In this document: positions 16,503 through 25,616 of the stretch, piece after piece
Layout of the letters: each line of letters begins with the position of its first letter
How positions within the stretch are numbered: position 1 is the first letter of the stretch
Origin: Pantoea sp. Lij88
Lineage (GTDB): Bacteria; Pseudomonadota; Gammaproteobacteria; Enterobacterales; Enterobacteriaceae
NCBI RefSeq assembly: GCF_030062155.1
Contig: NZ_CP118269.1
Span: forward strand, 1,550,001-1,614,000
Direction: 5' to 3'
DNA length: 64,000 nucleotides
Made by a program: the position numbers and the translations under genes
The notes under the pieces: generated by a model
Databases searched by the model: none
Seen by the model: only the letters and a program-made list of their open reading frames with translations
What the model was told of the DNA's origin: nothing

Positions 16503-17834
16503 ATGCCTGCACCGATTCGTTATGTACAGGACAGTGCGAATTTCCCCGATTCCGCCGATGTGGTGGTGATTGGCGCCGGTATTGCCGGTGCCGCAGCCAC
16601 CTGGGAGCTGGCGAAGCAGGGACTGAAGGTTGTGCTGATTGAAAAAGGCCTGGTAGGGGCGGAACAGTCGAGCCGCAACTGGGGCTGGTGTCGCCAGCAG
16701 AATCGTGATGAGCGTGAGCTGCCGCTGATTATCTATGCGCTGCAACGCTGGGGTGAACTGAACGACGAAACCGGCGAAGAGCTGGGATTCCGCCGCAGCG
16801 GGCTGGTCTACGCCACGCAGGAAGAGTCGGACATCGCGGCCTGGGATAAGTGGATCCAGATGGCAAAAGGCTATGGCGTAAACAGTTCGATTCTTACGGC
16901 GGAACAGGCCAAAGCGATGACGCCCGGCAGCACCACCCAATGGCGGGGCGGCCTCTCAGCACCCACCGACGGCCACGCCGAGCCACGCCTCGCTGCGCCT
17001 GGCCTGGTGGCGGGTGCGCTGAAAAAAGGTGCGCTGCTGTTTCAGCAGTGCGCGGTGCGCGGGCTGGATATCGCCGCAGGTCGGGTCAGCGGCGTCTGGA
17101 CCGAACGCGGTCTGATCAAAACCAGCCGGGTTATCTGCGCCGCTGGCGCCTGGACCTCGATGTTCTGCCGTCGTCACGGCATCGACCTGCCGCTGGGCAA
17201 TGTGATTGGCACCGCCTTCCGCACGCAGCCCATCGAGCAGGCGATCGCCATGCCGCTTTACACGCCGGGCTTTGCCTGTCGGCCACAAATGGACGGCAGC
17301 TACACCGTCTCCGTCTCAGGGCGCGGGCGTCTGGAGCCGGGCGCGCAGGGGCTGCGCTATGCCCGCCAGTTCTATCCGACCTTTAAAAGCCGCCGCAAGA
17401 ATCTCACCCTGAATCTCGGCCTGTCGCCATTCTTCAACGGCCCGGAAGCGATGGGGAAATGGGCATTTGACCGCGAGTCACCGTTTGAGCGTATGCGTAT
17501 TCTCGATCCGGCAGCAGATGCAAAAATCGTGGAAGAGGGCCTGGCGGCGATGCGGCGTGAATACCCGGCGCTGGCGAATCTTAAGCTGGCGCAGTCGTGG
17601 GGCGGCATGATTGACAGCACCCCGGATGCGATTCCGGTCATCTCTACCGTGGCCAAACTGCCGGGGCTGGTGCTCTCGGCGGGTTACAGCGCCCACGGGT
17701 TCGGTATCGGACCCGGAGCCGGACGACTGGCCGCCGACCTGGCGACTGAGGCTACACCGATCGTTGATCCGACCCCTTACCGCTACAGCCGTCTGGTTGA
17801 CGGCAGCGGACTTGAAACGCCAGGCATGATGTAA
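16503..17834 (+). CDS. Second FAD-dependent oxidoreductase (DAO family)
   Basis: 443-residue flavoprotein distinct from the one at 9.9 kb. VVIGAGIAGAAATWELA at 21-37 is the Rossmann motif, with E46 closing beta-2. SSRNWGWCRQQNRDE follows at about 56-70, and the C-terminus has LSAGYSAHGFGIGPGAGR, a FAD-contact motif of the sarcosine-oxidase/D-amino-acid-dehydrogenase group. A paralogue of the first oxidase within one cluster suggests two sequential C-N oxidations, or oxidation of two products released from one imported conjugate. The next gene starts 11 bases after its stop. Confidence 0.87.
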   Translation: MPAPIRYVQDSANFPDSADVVVIGAGIAGAAATWELAKQGLKVVLIEKGLVGAEQSSRNWGWCRQQNRDERELPLIIYALQRWGELNDETGEELGFRRSGLVYATQEESDIAAWDKWIQMAKGYGVNSSILTAEQAKAMTPGSTTQWRGGLSAPTDGHAEPRLAAPGLVAGALKKGALLFQQCAVRGLDIAAGRVSGVWTERGLIKTSRVICAAGAWTSMFCRRHGIDLPLGNVIGTAFRTQPIEQAIAMPLYTPGFACRPQMDGSYTVSVSGRGRLEPGAQGLRYARQFYPTFKSRRKNLTLNLGLSPFFNGPEAMGKWAFDRESPFERMRILDPAADAKIVEEGLAAMRREYPALANLKLAQSWGGMIDSTPDAIPVISTVAKLPGLVLSAGYSAHGFGIGPGAGRLAADLATEATPIVDPTPYRYSRLVDGSGLETPGMM

Positions 17835-17845
17835 GGAGAGCTGTT

Positions 17846-18688
17846 ATGAGCCTGACTATACGCGCAATGACGCCCGACGATCTCGACCAATGTTTCACCT
17901 TAACGCAGGCGCTGAAATGGCCCCACCGACGCGAAGACTGGGCGCTGGCGCTGCAACTGGGCGAGGGCACGGTGATTGAAGAGCAGGGTAAGCTGATTGG
18001 CAGCGCAGTACTCTGGCGCTGGGGCGACAGTGCCGCCACGCTGGGACTGATTATTGTTGATAACCAGCAGCAGGGGCGCGGCCTGGGCAAACAGCTGATG
18101 CTGGCGCAGCTGGAAAAACTGCCTGACTGTAATGTGCGTCTGCACGCGACCGAAATGGGCAAAGGCCTGTATGAAAAGCTCGGTTTTGTCAGCTGCGGTG
18201 AAATCCGTCAGCACCAGACCCGTGCAGTGACCACACTGCCTGACGTGGTGATCCCGGCGGGACTGCAGCTGCGACCCGCGACCCGGCTCGATCACGCCAC
18301 GCTGGTGACGCTGGATCAGCAGGCAAATGGCATGCTTCGTCCGGCGCTGATTGAGCATTTACTGCGCGACTGCCAGACAGTGATTTTAGAGGATGCGCAG
18401 CAGCAGATTCAGGGCTTCGCCAGCCTGCGCCGCTTTGGTCACGGCTGGGCGATTGGCCCGGTAATAGCCGCGGATTTCCCGGCCGCTCAGGCGCTGGTCG
18501 CCTCACTGATGCAATCGCTGCAGGGGCAGTTCCTGCGCATTGATACCGACGGTGCGCTGCCAATGGCCGCCTGGCTGGAGAGTCTGGGCATTCCTCAGGT
18601 CGATGCGCCCACCACGATGGTGCGCGGCACGCCCTGGACGCCGCAGGGGATGCAGGCGTTTGGGCTGATGACTCAGGCGATGGCCTGA
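17846..18688 (+). CDS. GNAT N-acetyltransferase, two-domain
   Basis: 280-residue protein. The N-terminal GNAT domain (about 1-140) has acetyl-CoA motif A as QQQGRGLGKQLM and an Ala/Gly-rich beta-4 before it. The C-terminal half (about 145-280) resembles the second domain of YitH/HolE-like acetyltransferases. It may N-acetylate a pathway amine for detoxification or as a step; the cluster also has an M20 deacylase. RBS GGAG precedes the ATG. Its TGA shares a base with the next gene's ATG. Substrate unknown. Confidence 0.8.
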   Translation: MSLTIRAMTPDDLDQCFTLTQALKWPHRREDWALALQLGEGTVIEEQGKLIGSAVLWRWGDSAATLGLIIVDNQQQGRGLGKQLMLAQLEKLPDCNVRLHATEMGKGLYEKLGFVSCGEIRQHQTRAVTTLPDVVIPAGLQLRPATRLDHATLVTLDQQANGMLRPALIEHLLRDCQTVILEDAQQQIQGFASLRRFGHGWAIGPVIAADFPAAQALVASLMQSLQGQFLRIDTDGALPMAAWLESLGIPQVDAPTTMVRGTPWTPQGMQAFGLMTQAMA

Positions 18689-19614
18689 TGCATATCGTTT
18701 ATAAATCGGAGCCGGAACGTGGCCGGATCTGGCAGCGCTGGCTGGCGGAACAGGCGCCTGACATTCAGCTGCATATCTGGCCCGAAACCGGTGATCCGGC
18801 ACAGGTTGAGGCGCTGGTCGCCTGGCAGCCCCCCGCTGACATTCCGGCGCTGTTTCCCCGGCTGAAACTGCTGTTCTCGGTGGGAGCCGGAGCCGATCAG
18901 TTTGATTTCACTGCGTTGCCGCCCGACCTGCCGGTGATCAGAATGATCGAGCCAGGCCTGACCCAGGGCATGGTGGAATATGTCACCTTCGCGGTGCTCG
19001 GCCTGCATCGCGACATGCCGCGCTATTTCAATCAGCAGCGCCAGCAGCAGTGGCTGGCCCACGCCGCCTTACCGGCCGCGCAGCGTCGGGTGGGCGTGAT
19101 GGGCCTGGGCGAACTGGGGCAGGCCGCGTTAGCGCAGTTGGTCGCGCTGGGCTTTGACTGCGCAGGCTGGAGCCGCACACCGCGCGAGATCCCTGGCGTG
19201 CGCTGCTGGCACGGCGCGGATCAACTTGCTGACTTCCTGGCGCACAGCGACATTCTGGTCTGCCTGCTGCCGCTGACTGACACCACACAGGGGTTGCTGA
19301 ATAAGACGCTGTTCAGCCAGTTGCCGCAGGGCGCGGCGCTGGTGCAGGCCGGACGCGGTCAGCAGCTCAATCATGACGATCTGCTGCAGGCGCTGGAAAG
19401 CGGTCAGCTCCGCGCCGCAGTGATTGACGTCACTGACCCGGAGCCGTTACCGGCGGGTCATCCGTTCTGGCACCATCCCGCCATCTGGCTGACACCGCAC
19501 ATCGCCAGCCAGACGCAGAATGAGAGCGCCATCGCGGCACTGCTGGAAAACCTGCGGCGCTACCAGCGTGGCGAGCCGCTACAGGGTGTGATTGACCGTT
19601 CGCGAGGATATTAA
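18688..19614 (+). CDS. D-2-hydroxyacid dehydrogenase, glyoxylate/hydroxypyruvate reductase A-like
   Basis: 308-residue NAD(P)-dependent dehydrogenase of the GhrA type. GLGELG at 139-144 is the dinucleotide motif. The catalytic Arg is in VQAGRGQQLN, the Glu in DVTDPEPLP and the His in LTPHIASQT. It would reduce a 2-keto acid (glyoxylate or hydroxypyruvate in E. coli GhrA) to the D-hydroxy acid. In this cluster the 2-keto acid could come from an FAD oxidase or from the aminotransferase. The start overlaps the GNAT stop by one base. Confidence 0.88.
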   Translation: MHIVYKSEPERGRIWQRWLAEQAPDIQLHIWPETGDPAQVEALVAWQPPADIPALFPRLKLLFSVGAGADQFDFTALPPDLPVIRMIEPGLTQGMVEYVTFAVLGLHRDMPRYFNQQRQQQWLAHAALPAAQRRVGVMGLGELGQAALAQLVALGFDCAGWSRTPREIPGVRCWHGADQLADFLAHSDILVCLLPLTDTTQGLLNKTLFSQLPQGAALVQAGRGQQLNHDDLLQALESGQLRAAVIDVTDPEPLPAGHPFWHHPAIWLTPHIASQTQNESAIAALLENLRRYQRGEPLQGVIDRSRGY

Positions 19615-19615
19615 A

Positions 19616-20749
19616 ATGGAACATTTAGTGGCACTGCGCCGCGACCTGCATGCGCATCCCGAACTGGGCTTTCAGGAGCTGCGCACCAGCGACATCGTGG
19701 CGAATTTCCTGCAGGAGCTGGGCATTGAGGTGCATCGCGGTATCGGTAAAACCGGCGTGGTCGGGATACTGAAGAAGGGCAGCAGTGAACGCATGATTGG
19801 CCTGCGCGCCGACATGGATGCGCTGCCAATGCAGGATCAAAGCGGCACCGACTGGCAAAGCCGGGCAGAGCAGGTGAGCCATGCCTGCGGCCACGACGGC
19901 CACATGGTGATGCTGCTGGGGGCCGCCGAACAACTGGCGCGCGATGTCAGCTTTGACGGCAGTGTCTGCTTTATCTTCCAGCCCGCCGAAGAGGGGCTGG
20001 CAGGCGCAAAAGCCATGATCGATGACGGCCTCTTCAGCCGCTTCCCCTGCGAAGCCGTCTACGCCATTCATAACTGGCCGGAACTGCCGCTCGGCCAGGT
20101 TCAGACCCGGCCGGGTGCCATCATGGCGGCGGCCGACCGCTTTGATATCCGGGTGGTGGGCGGGGGCGGCCACGCCGCACAACCGCACCTGACCAGCGAT
20201 ACGCTGCTGGCGACCAGTGAGCTGGTGGTGCAGCTGAACACCCTGGTCTCTCGCGCCCTGGATCCGTGCGAAACGGCGCTGCTCACCGTCACCCGGATGC
20301 AGGGCGGCTTTTCGCACAACATGATCCCGGCAGAGGCAAACATCACCGGCACGGTGCGTACCTTCAGCCCGGCGGCACAGGATACGATCGAAACGCGGCT
20401 GCGTCAGATGGCGGAGCACATCACCGCCGCCCATGGCCTGCGCGCAGAAGTGAACTATCAGCGGTACTACCCGGCGACGATTAACAGCGCGGCGGAAGCG
20501 CAGTTTTGCCTTGAGGCGCTGACGCAGGCGGGCATCCCGGCGGAGGCCGCGCCCAAGCCCGCGCTCACCTCGGAAGATTTTGCTTTTATGCTGCAGGCGC
20601 GCCCCGGTGCCTACCTGTGGCTGGGATCGGCTCCCTGTAAGCCGCTGCACCATGCTGCTTACGACTTCAACGATGCGCTGATCCCGCATGGCGTTAATGT
20701 TTTTGTCACACTGATTCGTCAGGCGCTGGCAGAGAAATTTCCCTGCTGA
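19616..20749 (+). CDS. M20 family metallo-amidohydrolase (HipO/IAA-amino-acid hydrolase-like)
   Basis: 377-residue zinc or manganese amidohydrolase. Metal motifs: HACGHDGH at 89-96 with the conserved Cys ligand C91, the catalytic Glu pair in QPAEE at 122-126, a His in IHNWP, and a late His in KPLHHAAYD. A lid domain lies between. Family members cleave N-acyl or N-aminoacyl amides such as hippurate and acetylated amino acids. ATG 19616 is preceded by AGGA eight bases away; an upstream in-frame GTG lies in the previous gene. In the cluster it is the best candidate for releasing an amine from an imported conjugate. Confidence 0.88.
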   Translation: MEHLVALRRDLHAHPELGFQELRTSDIVANFLQELGIEVHRGIGKTGVVGILKKGSSERMIGLRADMDALPMQDQSGTDWQSRAEQVSHACGHDGHMVMLLGAAEQLARDVSFDGSVCFIFQPAEEGLAGAKAMIDDGLFSRFPCEAVYAIHNWPELPLGQVQTRPGAIMAAADRFDIRVVGGGGHAAQPHLTSDTLLATSELVVQLNTLVSRALDPCETALLTVTRMQGGFSHNMIPAEANITGTVRTFSPAAQDTIETRLRQMAEHITAAHGLRAEVNYQRYYPATINSAAEAQFCLEALTQAGIPAEAAPKPALTSEDFAFMLQARPGAYLWLGSAPCKPLHHAAYDFNDALIPHGVNVFVTLIRQALAEKFPC

Positions 20750-20862
20750 ATGCAGCGGGATTTTGACAGGAAATGCCGCTGCCCGGGCAATTACGGCAGC
20801 GTGAGAAACCAGCAGGTTGCGATACTTGAGCCAACCGAACGATACGTGGATGAGGGTTTAAA

Positions 20863-22179
20863 ATGCAGAATGTCATGGCAGAGCAGCAAGCATATTCCGA
20901 TAACAGCCTGTTACTGGATGCACGCGAGCAGAATGTGCCGCGCGGTGTCGTTACCGCCCATCCGCTGGTGATCGAACGCGCCAGAGGCAGTGAAGTATGG
21001 GACGTAGAGGGCAATCGCTATCTCGACTTTGTCGGCGGTATCGGCGTGCTGAATGTCGGTCACAATCACCCGGCGGTCGTCAATGCGGTGACCCGCCAGC
21101 TCGGTCTGGTGTCTCACGCCTGTTTTCAGGTGGTGGCCTATCCGGGCTATATCGAGCTGGCGCAGCGGCTGAACAAACTGGTCGGTGGCGATGAGGCGTA
21201 TAAGAGCGTCTTCTTCACCAGCGGCGCCGAAGCGGTGGAAAATGCGGTGAAAATTGCCCGCTCACACACTCAGCGCCCCGGTATCATCGCGTTTGATGGC
21301 GCGTTTCATGGCCGTACCCTGCTGGGTGTCACACTGACCGGCATGTCCGCGCCTTACAAACAGAACTTTGGTCCGTTCCCTGGCGACATCTACCGTCTGC
21401 CATTCCCGAACCCGCTGCACGGCATTACCGAAGCGGACTGTCTGAAGGCGATGGATCAGCTGTTCGCGGTGCAGATCCTGCCGGAGCGTGTGGCGGCGAT
21501 TATCATTGAGCCGGTGCAGGGCGACGGCGGCTTCCTGCCCGCCGGGCCAGCCTTTATGCAGGCGCTGCGTCGCATCACCAGCCAGCACGGTATTCTGCTG
21601 ATCTGCGATGAAGTGCAGTCCGGCTTCGGGCGCACCGGCACGATGTTCGCCTTCCAGCAGCTGGGGATCAAACCGGATTTAATCACCCTGGCGAAAAGCC
21701 TGGGCGGTGGTCTGCCGATTTCCGGCGTGGTGGGACGTGCAGAGATCATGGATGCGCCAACACCGGGCGGATTAGGCGGCACCTACGGCGGCAACGCGCT
21801 GGGCTGTGCGGCGGCGCTGGCGGTACTGGATCTGTTTGAGCATGAGAACCTGCTGCAGCGCTCCTGCCAGCTCGGCGAGCAGCTCAATGCCCGTCTGCGA
21901 CAGCTGGCGGATAAATATGCCTGCATCGGTGACGTGCGCGGCGTGGGCTTTATGCAGGCGGTGGAAATCCTCGACTTCGAAACCGGTCGTCCCGATGCGG
22001 CGCTGACCCAGAAGATCCTCGACAGCGCCTGTCAGGAAGGATTGCTGCTGATCAAATGCGGCCTGCATCGCAACACCATCCGTTTCCTGGCGCCACTGGT
22101 GACCACCGACTCGCAGCTGGAAGAGGCGATGCATATCTTCGATATTGCGCTGGCGCGCGCGACTGGGCGGCTGGGTTAA
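20863..22179 (+). CDS. Class-III aminotransferase, GABA aminotransferase-like (GabT/PuuE)
   Basis: 438-residue PLP enzyme. The PLP Lys is K278 in TLAKSLGGG, D249 in LICDEVQSG binds the pyridine nitrogen, and GAEAVENAVKIAR (121-133) binds the phosphate. It resembles GabT and PuuE, transferring the omega-amino group of GABA or a similar omega-amino acid to 2-oxoglutarate and giving a semialdehyde for the GabD-like enzyme at 5.8 kb. It is 113 bp from the M20 gene; a GCAGCGG/CCGCTGC inverted repeat lies in that gap, so a separate promoter or partial attenuation is possible. GAGGG precedes ATG 20863. Confidence 0.9.
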   Translation: MQNVMAEQQAYSDNSLLLDAREQNVPRGVVTAHPLVIERARGSEVWDVEGNRYLDFVGGIGVLNVGHNHPAVVNAVTRQLGLVSHACFQVVAYPGYIELAQRLNKLVGGDEAYKSVFFTSGAEAVENAVKIARSHTQRPGIIAFDGAFHGRTLLGVTLTGMSAPYKQNFGPFPGDIYRLPFPNPLHGITEADCLKAMDQLFAVQILPERVAAIIIEPVQGDGGFLPAGPAFMQALRRITSQHGILLICDEVQSGFGRTGTMFAFQQLGIKPDLITLAKSLGGGLPISGVVGRAEIMDAPTPGGLGGTYGGNALGCAAALAVLDLFEHENLLQRSCQLGEQLNARLRQLADKYACIGDVRGVGFMQAVEILDFETGRPDAALTQKILDSACQEGLLLIKCGLHRNTIRFLAPLVTTDSQLEEAMHIFDIALARATGRLG

Positions 22180-22345
22180 ACCCGTATTCCTCATTGATTT
22201 TGTTAGGGTAATTTGAAAATCTCCTGCTGGTATAACCACTGCGAAGCGCTGGCGCGTTTACCGTAAAGCGTGTTATATCATCGGGAGGTTCTGAACATTT
22301 GATTAAGCGCCTGGCCCAACAGGCTCTGACAATGAGGGGGGTGCT

Positions 22346-22858
22346 ATGAACGGCTTAATGAAACTCGACCGCATCGACATCAACATCCTGGTGCAACTCC
22401 AGAAAGATGGCCGTATCAGCAACGTTAACCTCGCCGACGCCGTAGGCCTCTCGCCCAGTCCCTGTCTGCAACGGGTCAAACGTCTGGAGCAGGCCGGGTT
22501 TATCACCGGTTACGAAGCGCACATTAATCTCACCCGCATTACCGATTCGGTGACCGTCTTTACCGAAGTCACCCTGTCCGGCCATCGCCGCGAAGACTTT
22601 ATGAAATTCGAAAGTGCGATGCGCGACGTCGATGAGCTGATGGAGTGCCATCTGATTACCGGCGGCTATGACTATCTGCTGCGCTTCATTACCCGCAGCA
22701 TTGAACATTATCAGGAAGTGATTGAGAAGATGCTCGATGCGCAGATCGGCATCGATAAGTACTTCAGCTACATCGTGATTAAATCCCCAATCATGAAAAG
22801 CAGCGTGCCGTTGCGATCGCTGATCGGCAAGCATAATTCGGTCGAGTTCGGCGCATAA
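22346..22858 (+). CDS. Lrp/AsnC family transcriptional regulator
   Basis: 170-residue regulator with an N-terminal helix-turn-helix (LDRIDINILVQLQKDGRIS, then NLADAVGLSPSPCLQRVKRLE) and a C-terminal RAM effector domain (about 75-150). It is longer than most AsnC proteins by a C-terminal tail of about 15 residues. It ends the amine/amide cluster in the same direction, so it is the likely local regulator responding to an amino acid or amine. A G-rich RBS (GAGGGGGG) precedes the ATG. The 246 bp after it hold a CCCTCTTTC/GGAGAGAGGG hairpin (22870-22897) without a T run, and no gene. Confidence 0.9.
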   Translation: MNGLMKLDRIDINILVQLQKDGRISNVNLADAVGLSPSPCLQRVKRLEQAGFITGYEAHINLTRITDSVTVFTEVTLSGHRREDFMKFESAMRDVDELMECHLITGGYDYLLRFITRSIEHYQEVIEKMLDAQIGIDKYFSYIVIKSPIMKSSVPLRSLIGKHNSVEFGA

Positions 22859-23104
22859 CACGCGGTCGCCCCTCTTTCACGTCCACGGGAGAGAGGGCCG
22901 TCACCGCTTATCCTGTTATCTCGCTGCATAATTTACCCTTTCTCTCTCCACGTCATTTAACGCTGTAATCTGCTCTATTCGCCTCAGCATAAAATTTCTT
23001 TCCGCTGCAAAATTCAGCTGCTGCACCCGGTTTTGTGGCGCGCTACAGCCTCAACCGTCGGGCGAACCCTTTTACACTGAATTCAACTGATACAAGGAGT
23101 TGTC

Positions 23105-23551
23105 ATGGACTCATTACAGATTGCTGACCAGCAGTGGCAGCGCGATGCGTTCACCGTCTCTACCGATCGCCAGCGGCTCGACCTGGCCTGGATCCACATC
23201 CAGCTGGCGGAGAAGTCCTACTGGGCCAAAGGCCAGCCGCTGGCCAAAACCGTACGTGCGATTGCCGGTTCACTGCCGTTTGGCCTTTATCATCAGCAGG
23301 AACAGATTGGCTTTGCCCGACTGATCACTGACTACACCCGCTTCGGCTGGCTGTGCGACGTGATGATTGATGAAAACTGGCGCGGTCACGGGCTGGGTAG
23401 CTGGCTGGCGACCTGTGTCCGCGAACACCCCGAACTGCAGACGGTGCATCGCTGGATGCTCTCAACCCAGGATGCCCATCAGGTCTATCAGCGGCTCGGC
23501 TGGCGTGTGGTGCAGCACCCCGACACGCTGATGGAATTCCCCCCCTCCTGA
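23105..23551 (+). CDS. GNAT family N-acetyltransferase
   Basis: 148-residue single-domain GNAT. DVMIDENWRGHGLGSWLA (about 81-98) is strand beta-4 plus the acetyl-CoA pyrophosphate loop, and DAHQVYQRLGW is the usual C-terminal motif. AAGGAG lies seven bases before the ATG. The hydantoinase A gene starts 19 bases after its stop, so the two are probably co-transcribed. It may modify an intermediate or product of ureide hydrolysis. Target unknown. Confidence 0.85.
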   Translation: MDSLQIADQQWQRDAFTVSTDRQRLDLAWIHIQLAEKSYWAKGQPLAKTVRAIAGSLPFGLYHQQEQIGFARLITDYTRFGWLCDVMIDENWRGHGLGSWLATCVREHPELQTVHRWMLSTQDAHQVYQRLGWRVVQHPDTLMEFPPS

Positions 23552-23569
23552 CACCGGAGTTAACCCGAT

Positions 23570-25615
23570 ATGCGATACCGCGTTGGCGTGGATATTGGCG
23601 GATCCTTTACCGATTTCGTCGTGCTCGATCAGCAAACGAACCAGATCCACACCCTGAAAGTCCTGTCGCGTCCGGACAAGCCCGGCAGCGAAATCGTGAC
23701 CGGGCTGGCGCAGTTTCAGCAGCATCAGGGTATCGATCCCGCTGAGATTGGCTACTTCACCCACGGCACCACGGTAGGGATTAACGCGGTGATCCAGCGG
23801 CGCGGCGTGCGGCTGGCCCTGTTCGCTACCGAAGGCTTCTGCGATGTGCTGGAGCTGGCCCGGCTGAAAATCCCCCATATTCATGATCTTTTCTCGCGGC
23901 GCGCAGCCCCCCTGATTACCCGCGACAGAGTGTTTGCCATCCGCGAACGCAGTGACGCACAGGGCAACGTGCTGCTCGCGCCTGATCGCCAGAGCGTGCT
24001 CGACGCCATTGCACAGGCGCGCGCCGCAGGCTGTCAGGGCATTGTGGTGTCGCTGCTGCACAGTTATCGCAACCGGCACAATGAAGCCGCGGTGAAAGCG
24101 ATTATTGATGAGGTGGCGCCTGAACTGCTGACCTCCTGCTCCGCCGACATCTGGCCAATCATCCGCGAATATGAACGCACCATCACCGCCACCATCAACG
24201 CCTACGTGCAGCCGATGGTCATTCACTATCTGGAATCCTTTGAGCAGGCGCTGCAACGGCTCGGCGTGAAGCCCCCGCCGCGCATCACCAAATCCAATGG
24301 CGGGGTGATGGGTGTTGACCAGGCGAAACGCGAATGCGTGCAGATGGTGCTCTCCGGCACCGCCTCCGGGGTGATTGGGGCCAGCTATCTCGCCAGCGCC
24401 TGCGGTTTTGACAAAATCCTCAGCCTGGATATCGGCGGCACCAGCGCCGACGTGGCGGTGATCATCGACGGCAAAGTGGCGCAGGGCAACGGCGAAATCA
24501 TCGGGGATTTTCCGATCTTTATTCCTTCTGTCGCCGTCACCTCGGTGGGTCAGGGCGGCGGGTCGCTGGCGTGGATCGACGGGCAGGGCGTCTTGCAGAT
24601 GGGGCCGGATAGTGCCGGTTCGCTGCCAGGGCCGGTCTGCTTCCAGCGCGGCGGCACGCAGCCGACCGCCACCGATGCCTTTGCCGCCTGCGGCATGATG
24701 GGCCACGGTGCGCTGGGTTATAACGCGGTCACAGTGGATGTCGCCGCGGCCTGTGCGGCCTGGCAGCCACTGGCCGATGCGCTCGATATTTCGGTAGAGG
24801 AGACCGCCGAGACCGCTATCCAGCTGGCGATCTCCAGTATGTACAGCGACACCAGCGGTCTGCTGTCGCGTTTTGGACTCGATCCGCGTGAATTCTGGTT
24901 CCTTGCCTTCGGCGGCGCGGGTCCGATGATGGGTTGTTTTCTCGCCCGCGAACTGAATATGAAAGGGGTGATTGTACCGCCGACGCCGGGCGTGCTCTCC
25001 GCGCTGGGTGGGCTGGTGGCGGACATCCGCAATGACTTTATCCGCACGCTTTACGGCGATCTGACACCGGCGCTGGCGGACACCTTAGCCACTGAAGCCG
25101 AAGCCTTACGGCAGCGGGCCTGCGGCTGGCTGGTGCAGGAGCACGGCAGCGACATGCCTTACAACCTGCAGTTCAGCGCCGATATGCGCTATCGCGGTCA
25201 GTCGTTTGAGATCGACGTGCCGCTGGAGGAGAACTGGCTGACGCAGGCGGATTTCACTGCGCTGCATGACGCCTTTGATCGCCAGCACCAGCAGCTGTTT
25301 GGTCACTGTGACCCGCAGGCACCGGTGCAGCTGATCAACCTGCGGCTGGTTATCGCTTCACCGACGCCGAAACCGGTAATTAACCCGCTGGCACCTGCCA
25401 CGGAACCGGTGCCGGTACTAAAGCAGACCAGAGCGTGGATTGATGGTGGCTGGCATCAGGTGGATTTGGTGCTGCGTTCTGTGCTGCGCGCCGGACATCA
25501 GCTCATCGGCCCGGTCATCATCGCCCAGGATGACTGCACCACCTGCGTACCGCCCGGCATGGGCGTCACGGTTGATTCATTCGGTAATCTGCTGATCACG
25601 GCGAGCGAGGCATAA
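23570..25615 (+). CDS. Hydantoinase/oxoprolinase subunit A (HyuA family)
   Basis: 681-residue ATP-binding subunit of an ATP-dependent cyclic-amide hydrolase. The N-terminal VGVDIGGSFTDFVVL and central LSLDIGGTSADVAVI are actin-like ATPase phosphate loops. FGGAGPMMGC and the C-terminal beta-rich domain match N-methylhydantoinase A and 5-oxoprolinase. With subunit B it would open a hydantoin, oxoproline or related ring at the cost of ATP; acetone-carboxylase-like activity is an alternative, but the third subunit is absent here. It is followed by subunit B after a single base. Confidence 0.9.
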   Translation: MRYRVGVDIGGSFTDFVVLDQQTNQIHTLKVLSRPDKPGSEIVTGLAQFQQHQGIDPAEIGYFTHGTTVGINAVIQRRGVRLALFATEGFCDVLELARLKIPHIHDLFSRRAAPLITRDRVFAIRERSDAQGNVLLAPDRQSVLDAIAQARAAGCQGIVVSLLHSYRNRHNEAAVKAIIDEVAPELLTSCSADIWPIIREYERTITATINAYVQPMVIHYLESFEQALQRLGVKPPPRITKSNGGVMGVDQAKRECVQMVLSGTASGVIGASYLASACGFDKILSLDIGGTSADVAVIIDGKVAQGNGEIIGDFPIFIPSVAVTSVGQGGGSLAWIDGQGVLQMGPDSAGSLPGPVCFQRGGTQPTATDAFAACGMMGHGALGYNAVTVDVAAACAAWQPLADALDISVEETAETAIQLAISSMYSDTSGLLSRFGLDPREFWFLAFGGAGPMMGCFLARELNMKGVIVPPTPGVLSALGGLVADIRNDFIRTLYGDLTPALADTLATEAEALRQRACGWLVQEHGSDMPYNLQFSADMRYRGQSFEIDVPLEENWLTQADFTALHDAFDRQHQQLFGHCDPQAPVQLINLRLVIASPTPKPVINPLAPATEPVPVLKQTRAWIDGGWHQVDLVLRSVLRAGHQLIGPVIIAQDDCTTCVPPGMGVTVDSFGNLLITASEA

Positions 25616-25616
25616 C

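Noticed and set aside
23030..23060. TGGCGC upstream of the GNAT-hyuAB unit as a sigma-54 site
   Set aside because: The following GC is one base out of register with the -12 element.
23462..24706. 414-codon frame antisense to hyuA
   Set aside because: Shadow of a GC-rich gene: His/Gly/Arg-rich, no recognisable motif, while the plus strand encodes a complete HyuA.
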